From: CAKOSP01 sp964372145
GTDB taxonomy: Bacteria > Bacillota_I > Bacilli_A > RF39 > UBA660
DNA: 64,000 nucleotides
Reading direction: 5' to 3'
NCBI GenBank assembly: GCA_964372145.1
Contig: CAYJPM010000002.1
Location: 1 to 64,000, forward strand
The stretch's first letter is position 1; each line of letters starts with the position of its first letter. The position numbers and the translations under genes are program-made. A model generated the notes under the pieces. That model did no database searches. It was not told where the DNA came from and saw nothing but the letters and a program-made list of their open reading frames with translations. Below, in pieces: positions 26,724-35,658 of the stretch.

Positions 26724-28993
26724 TATCTTCCATCCTCTACTACTTCTATTTTATTTGATATATCGTCTTTAATAATTTTGTCTTTAAAATTATTTAAAAC
26801 TACTTTCTCTATATCAACTATTCCCTTAACTTCTTTATCTATATAAATTTGTTCAGCAATAGCTAAATATAGTTTATTTTTACTTGCAAATTTAGTTTGA
26901 CTATTTATATAAATTGAAATTCTAAATCCTGCTTTTCTAAATCTTTTTATCATTGCATTATGTTTCATAAATTCATCATACTCAATTAAGAATATAATGT
27001 TTTTCTTAGCATATTCTTCATTATTTTGTTTTAATAATCTTTCAAATTTACTTTCTTTAGCACATAATGAACTTGGTACTAATACTATGTATTCATTAGT
27101 AAAGTCACCATCAATCATATCTGTTACTAATTTTGCTTGCAATAATGTTAACAATACATTTAATTTATCTTCTGCTACTATTCCTTCTTGATATGTTCTA
27201 TCTACTACGAAGTCACTATAAACTTGACTAAAACTTATATTATGTTTTAAATTTAATAAATATTTGTTTTTATCTACTTTTAATTGGTTGTATTTTATTT
27301 CAAATACTTCTGTATTTAATTTTTCTACAAAATATTTTGATGCACTTCGATGTGCTTTTTGTATGTGAATTACATCTTTACATAATGATTCAATACTTTC
27401 ATGTTCTAGGTTATATTCAGTTATATATTTTATTATTTCTTTAGCATATAGCATTCTTTTACTTTTCATATCTTTGTTTATATCTACTAAGTATTCTAAT
27501 TTTGCTATTAATGTCATCATATTTGCATATTTTTTAACTTTATCTGAATAACTTTTATCATTTCCTAGATAATTTTTAGTTATTTTTTCTGAATCTTCTT
27601 CAATTGCAAATCCAATTCTAGTTAATACTTTTCTAACTCTTAATTTAATATTTTTAGAAAATCCATTACGTTCATTTATTACATCCATTTTATTGTCAGT
27701 TATATAAATATTTTTCTTTTGTGTTGTTTTTTTATTATCTAAGTTCGCAACATTTTCACTATATATATTAAAATATTTTGATTCTATATAAGATTTTATT
27801 AACATTTTTTTAATTGATGCTTCATTAACTAATAGTTTATTTTCTCCAATTATTGCATCTATTACTGAATTTAATTCTTCTTCTTTTATAGCCATTCCTC
27901 TAGCTATTATATTTTTACTTTTTTTATGTTCTGGTTTGTTAAAAATCATTTCTAATTTTAATTTAGATTCTTCGTCATCATCTTCAGTTGTAGATTTTTC
28001 TTCTGGTTCTTCCATCATTTCTTCTAATTGACCTTTAGTAATTTCTTCAATTTCATCTTCTACTTCTTCAATAATTTTTTCTTCTTCAACTTTTTCAACT
28101 GATTCTACTTCAGCTTTTGCTTTTTGTTCTTCAATAAACGCTATATCTTCATCATTATCATCTACCGAAATAATTCTAAAGAACATTGTTTTACTTAAAT
28201 CTTCTTCTTTATCTGCAAACGAATCTTCTTTTTTGTCTGCTTCTATTTCCTCATTTTCGTCTTCATTTTCATCTTCATCGTATAATTGACTATTTTTATA
28301 ATTTTCAACTTTTTCTGCATAGTCACTTATTTTTGGTTGCGTTCCAATATTTTCGAATGATTTAACTTTTACTTCATTATCGTTATCATCATCGAATAAA
28401 GCAGGTTTTTCTTTTACTTTTTCTTTGAATAAACTATTTTTTATTTCACTTACTACCCTTTTTATTTTATAAAACACCTTACTATTACCTCCTTTTTTAT
28501 TGTAATTTAAATTATATATATATACTATACCTATCAATATTATTAATATATATGGGTTTAGTATTGTCATTCTAAATAATCCAAAGAAAGGTATTATTCC
28601 AACTACTTCGCCTATTATTTGTTCTTTTACTATTGGGTCATCTTCACCGCTATTGGCGTCACCTTTTGTTATAAATGTGTCATTATATTGTTCTATTATT
28701 CTATGAGTTATAAAATTATCTCCTTGACTAAAAGTAACAATATCATTTGGTTTATAATCTGTTTGACTTTTAATAATTATCCAGTCACCAGCACTTATTT
28801 CATCTTCCATGCTACCTGTTTGTACTTCAAATAATGTATATCCAAAGAAACTAGAATAACTATTTCCTAAAATTTTTACTTGAACCATATTATAAAGTGA
28901 TATTAATAAAATAATTCCGAAGATAAATATTAATATATCTAGTAATATGTTTGTTATTTTTCCCACAACGCTAGTTTTATTACTGCCAACCAT
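26723..28993 (-). CDS. SipW-type signal peptidase fused to a large cytosolic region
   Basis: Residues 1-185 form a complete S26B signal peptidase: membrane helix 13-37, VQTGSMEDEISAGDW with the catalytic serine, FITHRIIEQY with the histidine base, TKGDANSGEDD, and a second helix (about 149-166). About 590 more residues follow on the cytosolic side: a very acidic stretch (about 200-340, rich in E/D/K) and then helical domains. Signal peptidases of this family are normally 170-200 residues. The last about 150 residues (IIFLIEYDEF...RFRKAGFRISIYI) recall the C-terminal half of an EAL-like fold without its catalytic residues; I hold that only weakly. It overlaps the ATPase gene by one base and is the first gene of the operon. 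Confidence 0.75.
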   Translation of the reverse strand: MVGSNKTSVVGKITNILLDILIFIFGIILLISLYNMVQVKILGNSYSSFFGYTLFEVQTGSMEDEISAGDWIIIKSQTDYKPNDIVTFSQGDNFITHRIIEQYNDTFITKGDANSGEDDPIVKEQIIGEVVGIIPFFGLFRMTILNPYILIILIGIVYIYNLNYNKKGGNSKVFYKIKRVVSEIKNSLFKEKVKEKPALFDDDNDNEVKVKSFENIGTQPKISDYAEKVENYKNSQLYDEDENEDENEEIEADKKEDSFADKEEDLSKTMFFRIISVDDNDEDIAFIEEQKAKAEVESVEKVEEEKIIEEVEDEIEEITKGQLEEMMEEPEEKSTTEDDDEESKLKLEMIFNKPEHKKSKNIIARGMAIKEEELNSVIDAIIGENKLLVNEASIKKMLIKSYIESKYFNIYSENVANLDNKKTTQKKNIYITDNKMDVINERNGFSKNIKLRVRKVLTRIGFAIEEDSEKITKNYLGNDKSYSDKVKKYANMMTLIAKLEYLVDINKDMKSKRMLYAKEIIKYITEYNLEHESIESLCKDVIHIQKAHRSASKYFVEKLNTEVFEIKYNQLKVDKNKYLLNLKHNISFSQVYSDFVVDRTYQEGIVAEDKLNVLLTLLQAKLVTDMIDGDFTNEYIVLVPSSLCAKESKFERLLKQNNEEYAKKNIIFLIEYDEFMKHNAMIKRFRKAGFRISIYINSQTKFASKNKLYLAIAEQIYIDKEVKGIVDIEKVVLNNFKDKIIKDDISNKIEVVEDGR

Positions 28994-29028
28994 ACAATAC
29001 CTTCCTATTCTATTTTTATACTATACTA

Positions 29029-29057
29029 ATTTTAACATAGTCGACAAATTATTACAA
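29029..29057 (-). promoter_or_regulatory. Promoter of the signal-peptidase-fusion operon with a Spo0A-like site
   Basis: TTGTAA (29052-29057), a 17-bp spacer and TAAAAT (29029-29034) on the minus strand. The spacer contains TTTGTCGAC, one base off the Spo0A box. Confidence 0.5.
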
Positions 29058-29096
29058 TAAATTTGTTTCATGTTTTTCAATTTTTTTCGATAAAAA

Positions 29097-29120
29097 AAAT
29101 AGAATAAAATTATTCTATTT
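29097..29120 (-). terminator. Terminator of the S26-like gene
   Basis: AAATAGAATA and its complement (29097-29106, 29111-29120), then eight T on the minus strand. Confidence 0.75.
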
Positions 29121-29634
29121 AATCTTCGTCTCCATATTTAATTTCTACTATTAAAGCATAAATTTGATATATAAATAATAAGAAACAAGGAACTACTATT
29201 ATAAAGAAGAATACCCATGTTGATTGAAGTATATTTAAATATGTTCCTAACCCTGATAAAACTTCAGTTCCTTCACCTACGATGAATTTTTCTGTGTAGT
29301 TTACACCACTTTCAATAGCAATTGCTCCGTCAGATTCATAAACACTTCCAACATTGGCTATATCGATATCAACATCACCTTCTGTATCAACTGTATATAC
29401 AAATACTTCATCACCAACACTTATATCTTTAACTCTTTTTTTCTCTACAAGAACTAAGTCACCTTTTTCATATTTTTCATTATTTACTTCATCTTTAACT
29501 ATTATTAAAGACACATCTTCAAATTCCGTAACACCATAGTCATTTTTATTTAAAAGTAATATTGACATCCCTATTGCAAAAGCAAAGAATACAATAATTA
29601 ATAACCATACAAATATTTTTTTTATTACCTTCAT
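29119..29634 (-). CDS. S26 signal-peptidase-like protein lacking catalytic residues
   Basis: The 171-residue protein has the same build as SipW: an N-terminal helix (5-28), an extracellular beta domain and a C-terminal helix (about 138-163). DVSLIIVKDEVNNEKYEKGDLVLVEKKRVKDISVGDEVFVY matches the S26 fold (GDLV ... VGDEV), but the serine position of GSMEP is occupied by VKDEV, and no THR/THE histidine segment follows. It is therefore a probable pseudoprotease, possibly a chaperone or scaffold for the two active SipW-type enzymes downstream. It is a separate transcript just upstream of the fusion gene. Confidence 0.6.
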   Translation of the reverse strand: MKVIKKIFVWLLIIVFFAFAIGMSILLLNKNDYGVTEFEDVSLIIVKDEVNNEKYEKGDLVLVEKKRVKDISVGDEVFVYTVDTEGDVDIDIANVGSVYESDGAIAIESGVNYTEKFIVGEGTEVLSGLGTYLNILQSTWVFFFIIVVPCFLLFIYQIYALIVEIKYGDED

Positions 29635-29699
29635 AATTTACCACCTATCATAAAAATAATATCATAATATTTTTAGTTAGACAATATAAAATTATTACT

Positions 29700-31388
29700 T
29701 TACATTTCATTAGGTATTTTTATTACTAAAAGATCTAATAATTCTTTAATGTATTTATTTGTTAGGTTTAAAACAAATAGCCAGTCATTTAAATTTTGAT
29801 CATTTTTTACATTACTTAAATAATTATGTTGATAGAATATATTAGCTTCACTACACAATGTATATACATAATCTGCTATATAGTTAGGTTTTCTTTCTAT
29901 ATAACTAATTTCTAGCGCTTTACCTATTTCTAATAATTTAAGTCTTAAATTTCTATCATATACATTATATATTTCATCAGATAATTCTTCATCTATTTTG
30001 TATTCATTTAATACTTTATTAATTCTTAGATAAGTATATAACAGATATGGACCTGTTTTACCATTTACTTCAGAAAATTTATTTAGATCAAATATATAAT
30101 CTTTATCTCTTGAATTTTGTAAATCTGCAAATTTTAATATTGAATTAACTATTATATCTAAATCATTTTTATCTAAATTCTTATTTTCTTCTCTTTTTCC
30201 AACGAATATATCTTTAGCATCACTAAATAAATCCATTAATTTAGGTGTATCTCCACTTCTAGTTTTAAAAGGTTTGTTATCATCACCATTAACTGTTCCG
30301 TATCCTAGATGTTCTAAATTTTCTATTTCAAAAAGATAAGATTTTTCACATGTTCTAAATACTTGTTTAAAATGAAGCGCTTGTCTTAAATCTGTAACAT
30401 ATAATATTTTATTTGGATTAAATTCATATTTTCTTTGAACTATTGTTGCTAAATCTGTTGATCCATATAAGTAGCCTCCATCACTTTTTCTATATATAAG
30501 CGGAGGTAATTCTACTTTGTCTTCTTTTTTGTAAATATCTACTACTAAAGCACCTTCTGATTCTTCTAGTACATCTTCTAATATTTTAGTTGTTCTATCT
30601 AAATACTTAATTGAATCCATTTCCCCGTACCAATAGTCAAAACTTACATCTAAATAATCATAATTATTTTTTATCTCTTTAACTGAAACTTCTGATATTT
30701 TTTTCCATATATTGTAATATTCTTCGTTACCATCTTGTAAATCTTTAGTAATTTTAGCACATTTAGCTTTTAGCTCATCATCTTCTTTGCAGGCTTTACT
30801 CATTTTTGGATATATTACATTTAAATAATCTAAAGTAATATTTTCAAGTGATATATTACTATTTAAAATATCATATATTACTTGTCCTATTTGAAGACCT
30901 ACATCACCCAAATGAACATCAGAAATAACATCTTGATTAAAGTATTTTAATATTCTTTTAATTGATTCACCTACTATAGCAGTTCTCATATGACCTACAT
31001 GTAATGGTTTAGCAACATTAGGTCCTCCGTAATCTATAACTATTTTTTCTTTATCTGGTAATTTAATACTGTTTTTAATATCTTTATTAAATATTTTTAA
31101 ATATTTATTTATATATTCATCACTTAAAGTAAAATTTATAAATCCTGGTGGACAAAATTCTACTTTTTTAAAATATTTGTTTATCTCATTTTCTGAATTT
31201 ATTGCTTCGACTAATTTATTACCTATGTTAATTGGACTATCTTTATATTCCTTAGCAAGTTTAAATACATCATTACACTGCATATCACATAATTCTGGTC
31301 TATCTGATTTACTTATTGTTACATCTATTTCATATCCATTTTTCTTAAATATTTCACTAACTTTATTTACTAGTTCATTAATATACAT
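29700..31388 (-). CDS. argS: Arginyl-tRNA synthetase
   Basis: This 562-residue class I synthetase charges tRNA-Arg. The N-terminal Arg_tRNA_synt_N domain ends FCPPGFINFTLSD. The HIGH motif appears as AKPLHVGHMRTAIVG (about 126-140), and a DALR anticodon-binding domain with KTGPYLLYTYLRI and SEANIFYQHN closes the protein. RBS AAGGAGAG precedes ATG 31388. It is under control of the T-box leader immediately upstream. Length is normal. Confidence 0.95.
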   Translation of the reverse strand: MYINELVNKVSEIFKKNGYEIDVTISKSDRPELCDMQCNDVFKLAKEYKDSPINIGNKLVEAINSENEINKYFKKVEFCPPGFINFTLSDEYINKYLKIFNKDIKNSIKLPDKEKIVIDYGGPNVAKPLHVGHMRTAIVGESIKRILKYFNQDVISDVHLGDVGLQIGQVIYDILNSNISLENITLDYLNVIYPKMSKACKEDDELKAKCAKITKDLQDGNEEYYNIWKKISEVSVKEIKNNYDYLDVSFDYWYGEMDSIKYLDRTTKILEDVLEESEGALVVDIYKKEDKVELPPLIYRKSDGGYLYGSTDLATIVQRKYEFNPNKILYVTDLRQALHFKQVFRTCEKSYLFEIENLEHLGYGTVNGDDNKPFKTRSGDTPKLMDLFSDAKDIFVGKREENKNLDKNDLDIIVNSILKFADLQNSRDKDYIFDLNKFSEVNGKTGPYLLYTYLRINKVLNEYKIDEELSDEIYNVYDRNLRLKLLEIGKALEISYIERKPNYIADYVYTLCSEANIFYQHNYLSNVKNDQNLNDWLFVLNLTNKYIKELLDLLVIKIPNEM

Positions 31389-31405
31389 TTTTATCTCTCC
31401 TTAAA

Positions 31406-31619
31406 TAAAAAAATCCAACTATATATATAAGGACGATTATTAACCGCGGTACCACCTTATTTATAGTTGGATATACTATCTCTTTAATTTTAACGCTTTT
31501 AAAGCGGACTATCAGTCTGCTGAAAAGATTCTATTTCATAAATATTAATGTTTATTCACACCACCCATAAACTCACTGTATATTAATTATTTATTACTTT
31601 TTCTTTTCTTGGCATTTAC
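31406..31619 (-). promoter_or_regulatory. T-box riboswitch leader of argS (tRNA-Arg sensing)
   Basis: The conserved T-box sequence AAGGTGGTACCGCG lies on the minus strand near 31443-31460. A terminator formed by CCAACTAT and ATAGTTGG with a T run ends about 20 bases before argS. The base of Stem I pairs GAAAAGA (31602-31608) with TCTTTTC (31522-31528). Directly inside its 3' side is AGA (31530-31532), an arginine codon, the likely specifier. Uncharged tRNA-Arg would stabilise the antiterminator and raise argS expression. Confidence 0.9.
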
Positions 31620-31625
31620 AAACAT

Positions 31626-31654
31626 ATTATATCATTTAAATGTTTAATTTACAA
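31626..31654 (-). promoter_or_regulatory. Promoter of the argS T-box transcript
   Basis: TTGTAA (31649-31654), a 17-bp spacer and TATAAT (31626-31631) on the minus strand. The -35 box overlaps the stop codon of the upstream carboxypeptidase gene. Confidence 0.75.
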
Positions 31655-32800
31655 TATATTCTTACCTCTTAATATTGTTTGAATATTTCTAATCATATAA
31701 TCCAAAAGATTCGCTTTTTCTATATCTTCTTTTATTATTAAATCTACTGTATCAACTACATTACCCTCATTATCTATAACATCCGCAGTACCTATTACTT
31801 CATTTGTTTTAAGTGGAGCACTTACTTCATCTATATTAATAATAAATTCATAAGATTTATTGTCTTCAGTAATCTTTTGCAATTCAGTAGCATCTTCTTT
31901 TAAATATACATCCACTGTTTCTTGTTTTCCATTTAAAACTTTAATAGTACCTATTTTTTCACTTGAATCTTTTATCTTGAACAACTTGTATGTATTAAAT
32001 CCATAATTAAGTAATTCTACAGTGTCACTACTTCTATTTTCTGATGTATCACTACCCATAACAACACTAATTAATCTTAAATCATTCTTAAGAGCAGTTG
32101 ATGTTAAACAATAACCTGCTAAGTCTGTATATCCAGTTTTTAGACCATCTAAGCCTGGATAGTATCTTAAAAGTTTGTTGGTATTAACTAACCAAGTTTT
32201 AGAACCATCATTTTTTGTTAAATATTCTTCATATATACTTGTATAATTTAATATATCTTCATAATTTAGTAATTCCTTGGCAAGTAAACTCATATCATAT
32301 GCACTTGAATAATGACCATCTTCATCTAATCCATGAGGATTTTTAAACGAAGTATTTTTACATCCAATCTCTGAACATTTATCATTCATCATTTTTACAA
32401 AGTTATCTACAGTACCTCCTACTTTTTCCGCTAAAGCTACTACTGCATCATTACCACTTGCTATCGCTACACCTTTCAAAAGTTCTGAAACTTTATACGT
32501 TTCACCCTCTTGCAAAAATATTTGACTTCCACCCATGCTTGAAGCTTCTTTACTAATAATAACATCTTCATCTAATGATATTTTATTTTCGTCAATTGCT
32601 TCCATTATAAGAAGCATGCTTGCTATTTTTGTCATTGATGCTGGAGATAATTCTTCAAATTCATTCTTACTAAATAATACTTCACCACTTGATGCGTCAA
32701 TTAATATAGCACTTTTTGAATTAGTTGCTAAATTTTCTTCAGCATTACATATAGTTATAAAACTTAAAAATATTATTATTGTTAATATTATTTTTTTCAT
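31649..32800 (-). CDS. dacA: D-alanyl-D-alanine carboxypeptidase (PBP5/DacF type)
   Basis: The 383-residue penicillin-binding protein trims the terminal D-Ala of peptidoglycan. It has a signal peptide (KKIILTIIIFLSFITICNA), then SPASMTKIAS (SxxK nucleophile), ASGNDA (SxN) and GLKTGYT (KTG). The C-terminal PBP5_C domain and an amphipathic tail (LLDYMIRNIQTIL) anchor it to the membrane. ATG 32800 is used: the ATG at 32812 contains the ribosome-binding site GAGGTG. In B. subtilis dacF sits beside spoIIA; here the only PBP5-type gene is 18 kb away. dacA or dacF cannot be decided. Confidence 0.92.
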   Translation of the reverse strand: MKKIILTIIIFLSFITICNAEENLATNSKSAILIDASSGEVLFSKNEFEELSPASMTKIASMLLIMEAIDENKISLDEDVIISKEASSMGGSQIFLQEGETYKVSELLKGVAIASGNDAVVALAEKVGGTVDNFVKMMNDKCSEIGCKNTSFKNPHGLDEDGHYSSAYDMSLLAKELLNYEDILNYTSIYEEYLTKNDGSKTWLVNTNKLLRYYPGLDGLKTGYTDLAGYCLTSTALKNDLRLISVVMGSDTSENRSSDTVELLNYGFNTYKLFKIKDSSEKIGTIKVLNGKQETVDVYLKEDATELQKITEDNKSYEFIINIDEVSAPLKTNEVIGTADVIDNEGNVVDTVDLIIKEDIEKANLLDYMIRNIQTILRGKNIL

Positions 32801-32967
32801 ACAACACCTCAATATAATTTTATGTACTTAGTATTTTTTTATAACAATAAAATATCCTTTATTATTTCTTTAAAATTCATAGTTTCACTTGCTTTAACTA
32901 AAATATTCATTATATTCATCTATTTTTATATGTGATTTTATTGTAAATAACATACCTCTTTTTTCTA

Positions 32968-32996
32968 TTGTGTATACCATATTTATGTGTTAAAAT
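32968..32996 (+). promoter_or_regulatory. Promoter of the plus-strand glycosyltransferase
   Basis: TTGTGT (32968-32973), a 17-bp spacer and TAAAAT (32991-32996). The rest of the 32801-33037 gap holds no convincing gene. Confidence 0.5.
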
Positions 32997-33037
32997 ATCC
33001 CTAGTTTATTTAAAATAAAATTAAAGGAGTTTTGATT

Positions 33038-34471
33038 ATGGATTATTCATATAAATTTTCAATTATTATTGCAGTTTATAACACTGAAAGTTATATAGCT
33101 GAAACTTTGGATTCAATTATAAATCAATCAATGAATTTTGAAAAGCACGTAGAAATTATATTAGTAAATGATGGGTCAACTGATAACAGCGAAAAAATAT
33201 GTAAAGAATACGTTTCTAAGTATAAAAACAATATAAAATACTTTTACAAAGCTAATGGTGGTGTTTCAACTGCTAGAAATTTAGGGATTAGTAAAGCTAA
33301 AGGTAAATATTTTAATTTTCTTGATTCTGATGATCTACTTCATCCTAAGGCTTTACAAGTAGTGTATGATTTTTTCGAAATGAATAAGTATGAAATAGAT
33401 ATGGTTACACTTCCAATATCTTTATTCGAAAGAGAAACTGGGCTATATACTAGATATGCAAAATTTAATAACACTAGTTATATTGTAGATTTAGAATTAA
33501 ATCCACAAAATTATGTATTTTCTTGTGCAGCTAGTTTTTACAAAAGAATTTTATTTAAAGAATTTAAATTCAATACTAATTTAAAAACTGCTGAAGATTT
33601 ATACTTAAATACGAAAATATTTATGAATAATCCTAAATTCGGTATAATATCTGCTGATGAAGCAGTATATTATTATAGAAAAAGAATTGAGGAAAATTCT
33701 ATTACTAATTCAAATGAGTATGGAGATGATTGGTTTACTTATGTATTTGATTATCTATATAAGGGAATTATGAAGCATTTGAAAAATTCAAAACAAAAAA
33801 TACCCACTTTTATTAAATATATTTTATTATATAATGTAGAAAAAAGAATAAGCATGCCTCACTTTATAGAAAAGAAAGCTTTACAGAATTTCTTTAAAAT
33901 ATCTGAAAATATATTAAGTAATGTTGATGATGATATTATACTTAATTATGAAACAAAAGATTATTTTAGTACAGCTTTATTATTTATGATTAAATATAAA
34001 GAATATAATGTTTCGAAATGTTTTAAAGTTGATAAAGATTATAATTTAGTAAAAAATCGAAAACCTTTAATTAATTTAAATAATTACAAATTTAGAGTAA
34101 GTTCAATTAAATTTGATGAAAATAATCTTATATTAGAAGGGTTTATAAACGATATAATACCTGATAATTTTAAAATGTTCTATGTCAACTCAAACGGATT
34201 TAATGAAATAATTAAAACTAAATCTACAAATAATTTTTTACAGATAAGATTCTTTGATATTATCGTTGGACAAGCATATAATTTAAAAGCAGTTATTCCA
34301 TTTACAAAAATAGGAAATACACTAATAAATATTTGTATAAACAACTATAACATTCCCATTGAAATAGATAATGCTTATAATGAAGAAAGTTTAAAACATG
34401 AACAATTGGTAACACATAATAATAAAGATTATATGATTAAAATTATTGATTCTATGATTACTGTAGAATAA
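33038..34471 (+). CDS. Family 2 glycosyltransferase with C-terminal extension
   Basis: The 477-residue protein starts at ATG 33038, eight bases after AAAGGAG; the in-frame TTG two codons earlier is less likely. The GT-A domain occupies the first about 230 residues: FSIIIAVYNTESYIAETLDSI, ILVNDGSTDNS, ANGGVSTARNLGI and NFLDSDD (DXD motif). The C-terminal half is of unknown fold, with a beta-rich part (about 345-450) seen in TagB/TarQ-type or CDP-glycerol-related glycosyltransferases. It probably adds sugars to a surface glycan. It faces another GT2 gene across a shared terminator. Confidence 0.85.
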   Translation: MDYSYKFSIIIAVYNTESYIAETLDSIINQSMNFEKHVEIILVNDGSTDNSEKICKEYVSKYKNNIKYFYKANGGVSTARNLGISKAKGKYFNFLDSDDLLHPKALQVVYDFFEMNKYEIDMVTLPISLFERETGLYTRYAKFNNTSYIVDLELNPQNYVFSCAASFYKRILFKEFKFNTNLKTAEDLYLNTKIFMNNPKFGIISADEAVYYYRKRIEENSITNSNEYGDDWFTYVFDYLYKGIMKHLKNSKQKIPTFIKYILLYNVEKRISMPHFIEKKALQNFFKISENILSNVDDDIILNYETKDYFSTALLFMIKYKEYNVSKCFKVDKDYNLVKNRKPLINLNNYKFRVSSIKFDENNLILEGFINDIIPDNFKMFYVNSNGFNEIIKTKSTNNFLQIRFFDIIVGQAYNLKAVIPFTKIGNTLINICINNYNIPIEIDNAYNEESLKHEQLVTHNNKDYMIKIIDSMITVE

Positions 34472-34478
34472 CAAATTA

Positions 34479-34512
34479 AAAAAACTTATTATCAACATTT
34501 AATAAGTTTTTT
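34479..34512. terminator. Bidirectional terminator between convergent glycosyltransferases
   Basis: AAAAAACTTATT and its complement, ten-base loop, with A/T tails both ways. Confidence 0.8.
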
Positions 34513-35529
34513 TATGATTTCTTCATCAGAAACATTTAATTTACACCAATCATAAATTTTTTTATAATCTTCATCACTAACATTGGGAGATTTTAAATAA
34601 TATTTAACTGTTAATTCAACTTGGTTATTAAACCAATCATCATTTACAAATTCATTATCTTTTATTTCCATATATAAATTCTTTTTTTCAATTAAATTTT
34701 CAATAATAAAATCACTTGTCAAATTAAACGAAAGATTATTATTATGAATTCTATAAATTCCTATTATATCTTTTATTACATATGCATTACCACATAGTAA
34801 TGCTTTTAAATATATAGTTGAATCATTCATCATATCTAATTCTTTAAATCCTATATCATCTAAATCTGATTTTCGAAATACACTTGTAAATGAAGAATTG
34901 CTCTTCATATATTTTGTTTGAAAATTATTGATATACTCTGTATTATTAATTTCATTTTCTATATTCATTTTTTTAAATGTATATGAATTATCGCTTTCTA
35001 TTTTTATAAAAGAGTTACTACTAACAAATGAAATATTTTTGTTTTTGTTTAAAACATCTACACTTTTATTAAAAAAATCGTTATCAATATATAAATCATC
35101 ATCATCACAAAATATTACATATTCCCCTGTAGCTTTTAAATAACCAGTTTTTCTTGTTAATCCTGCACCTTTACCCACTTCATTTATAATATAAATAATA
35201 TTTAATACTGGATTGTTCTTAATATATTCATTAACCATCTCTGTTGTATTGTCAGCCGAGTTATCATTTACTATTATTATTTCTACATTTTTGTATTTTT
35301 GATTTTTAATACTATCTAATGTTTCAATTAACATTTTAGATCGATTATATGTTGGGATGATAACACTTATTTTATTATCATGATCAAATGTTATACAATC
35401 ATTTTTCATATTTTTATTCATTGTTAAACCTGAATAATCACAAAAATTCATTACTGCTTGTTTAGAAATATATCTGTTTTTAAATAATTCATATAAAAAA
35501 TCACTGTTTATATTTTTCACTTTGTCCAT
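34492..35529 (-). CDS. Family 2 glycosyltransferase
   Basis: The 345-residue protein has about 50 N-terminal residues of unknown role, then a GT-A fold: ISVIIPTYNRSKMLIETLDSI, IIVNDNSADNTTEMV, GKGAGLTRKTGYL and VIFCDDDDLYID (DXD). A predicted helical C terminus closes it. No membrane segment is seen. It likely transfers a nucleotide-sugar residue onto a surface glycan together with the neighbouring GT2 and pyruvyltransferase. Acceptor and sugar cannot be named. Confidence 0.85.
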   Translation of the reverse strand: MDKVKNINSDFLYELFKNRYISKQAVMNFCDYSGLTMNKNMKNDCITFDHDNKISVIIPTYNRSKMLIETLDSIKNQKYKNVEIIIVNDNSADNTTEMVNEYIKNNPVLNIIYIINEVGKGAGLTRKTGYLKATGEYVIFCDDDDLYIDNDFFNKSVDVLNKNKNISFVSSNSFIKIESDNSYTFKKMNIENEINNTEYINNFQTKYMKSNSSFTSVFRKSDLDDIGFKELDMMNDSTIYLKALLCGNAYVIKDIIGIYRIHNNNLSFNLTSDFIIENLIEKKNLYMEIKDNEFVNDDWFNNQVELTVKYYLKSPNVSDEDYKKIYDWCKLNVSDEEIIKKLIKC

Positions 35530-35598
35530 AATAACCTCATTTCTTTTTTAGAATATCATAATTATATTTTTATGTCTATATTTTATTTACTATTAAAA

Positions 35599-35627
35599 TT
35601 GACTTTTGATTTATAATAACATATACT
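35599..35627 (+). promoter_or_regulatory. Promoter of the pyruvyltransferase gene
   Basis: TTGACT (35599-35604), a 17-bp spacer and TATACT (35622-35627). Confidence 0.7.
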
Positions 35628-35658
35628 AGTAATGTTTTAAAGAAAAAGGAGTTAATAT

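Noticed and set aside
32801..33037. A 19-residue minus-strand frame near 32970
   Set aside because: No ribosome-binding site at a usable distance and no other support.
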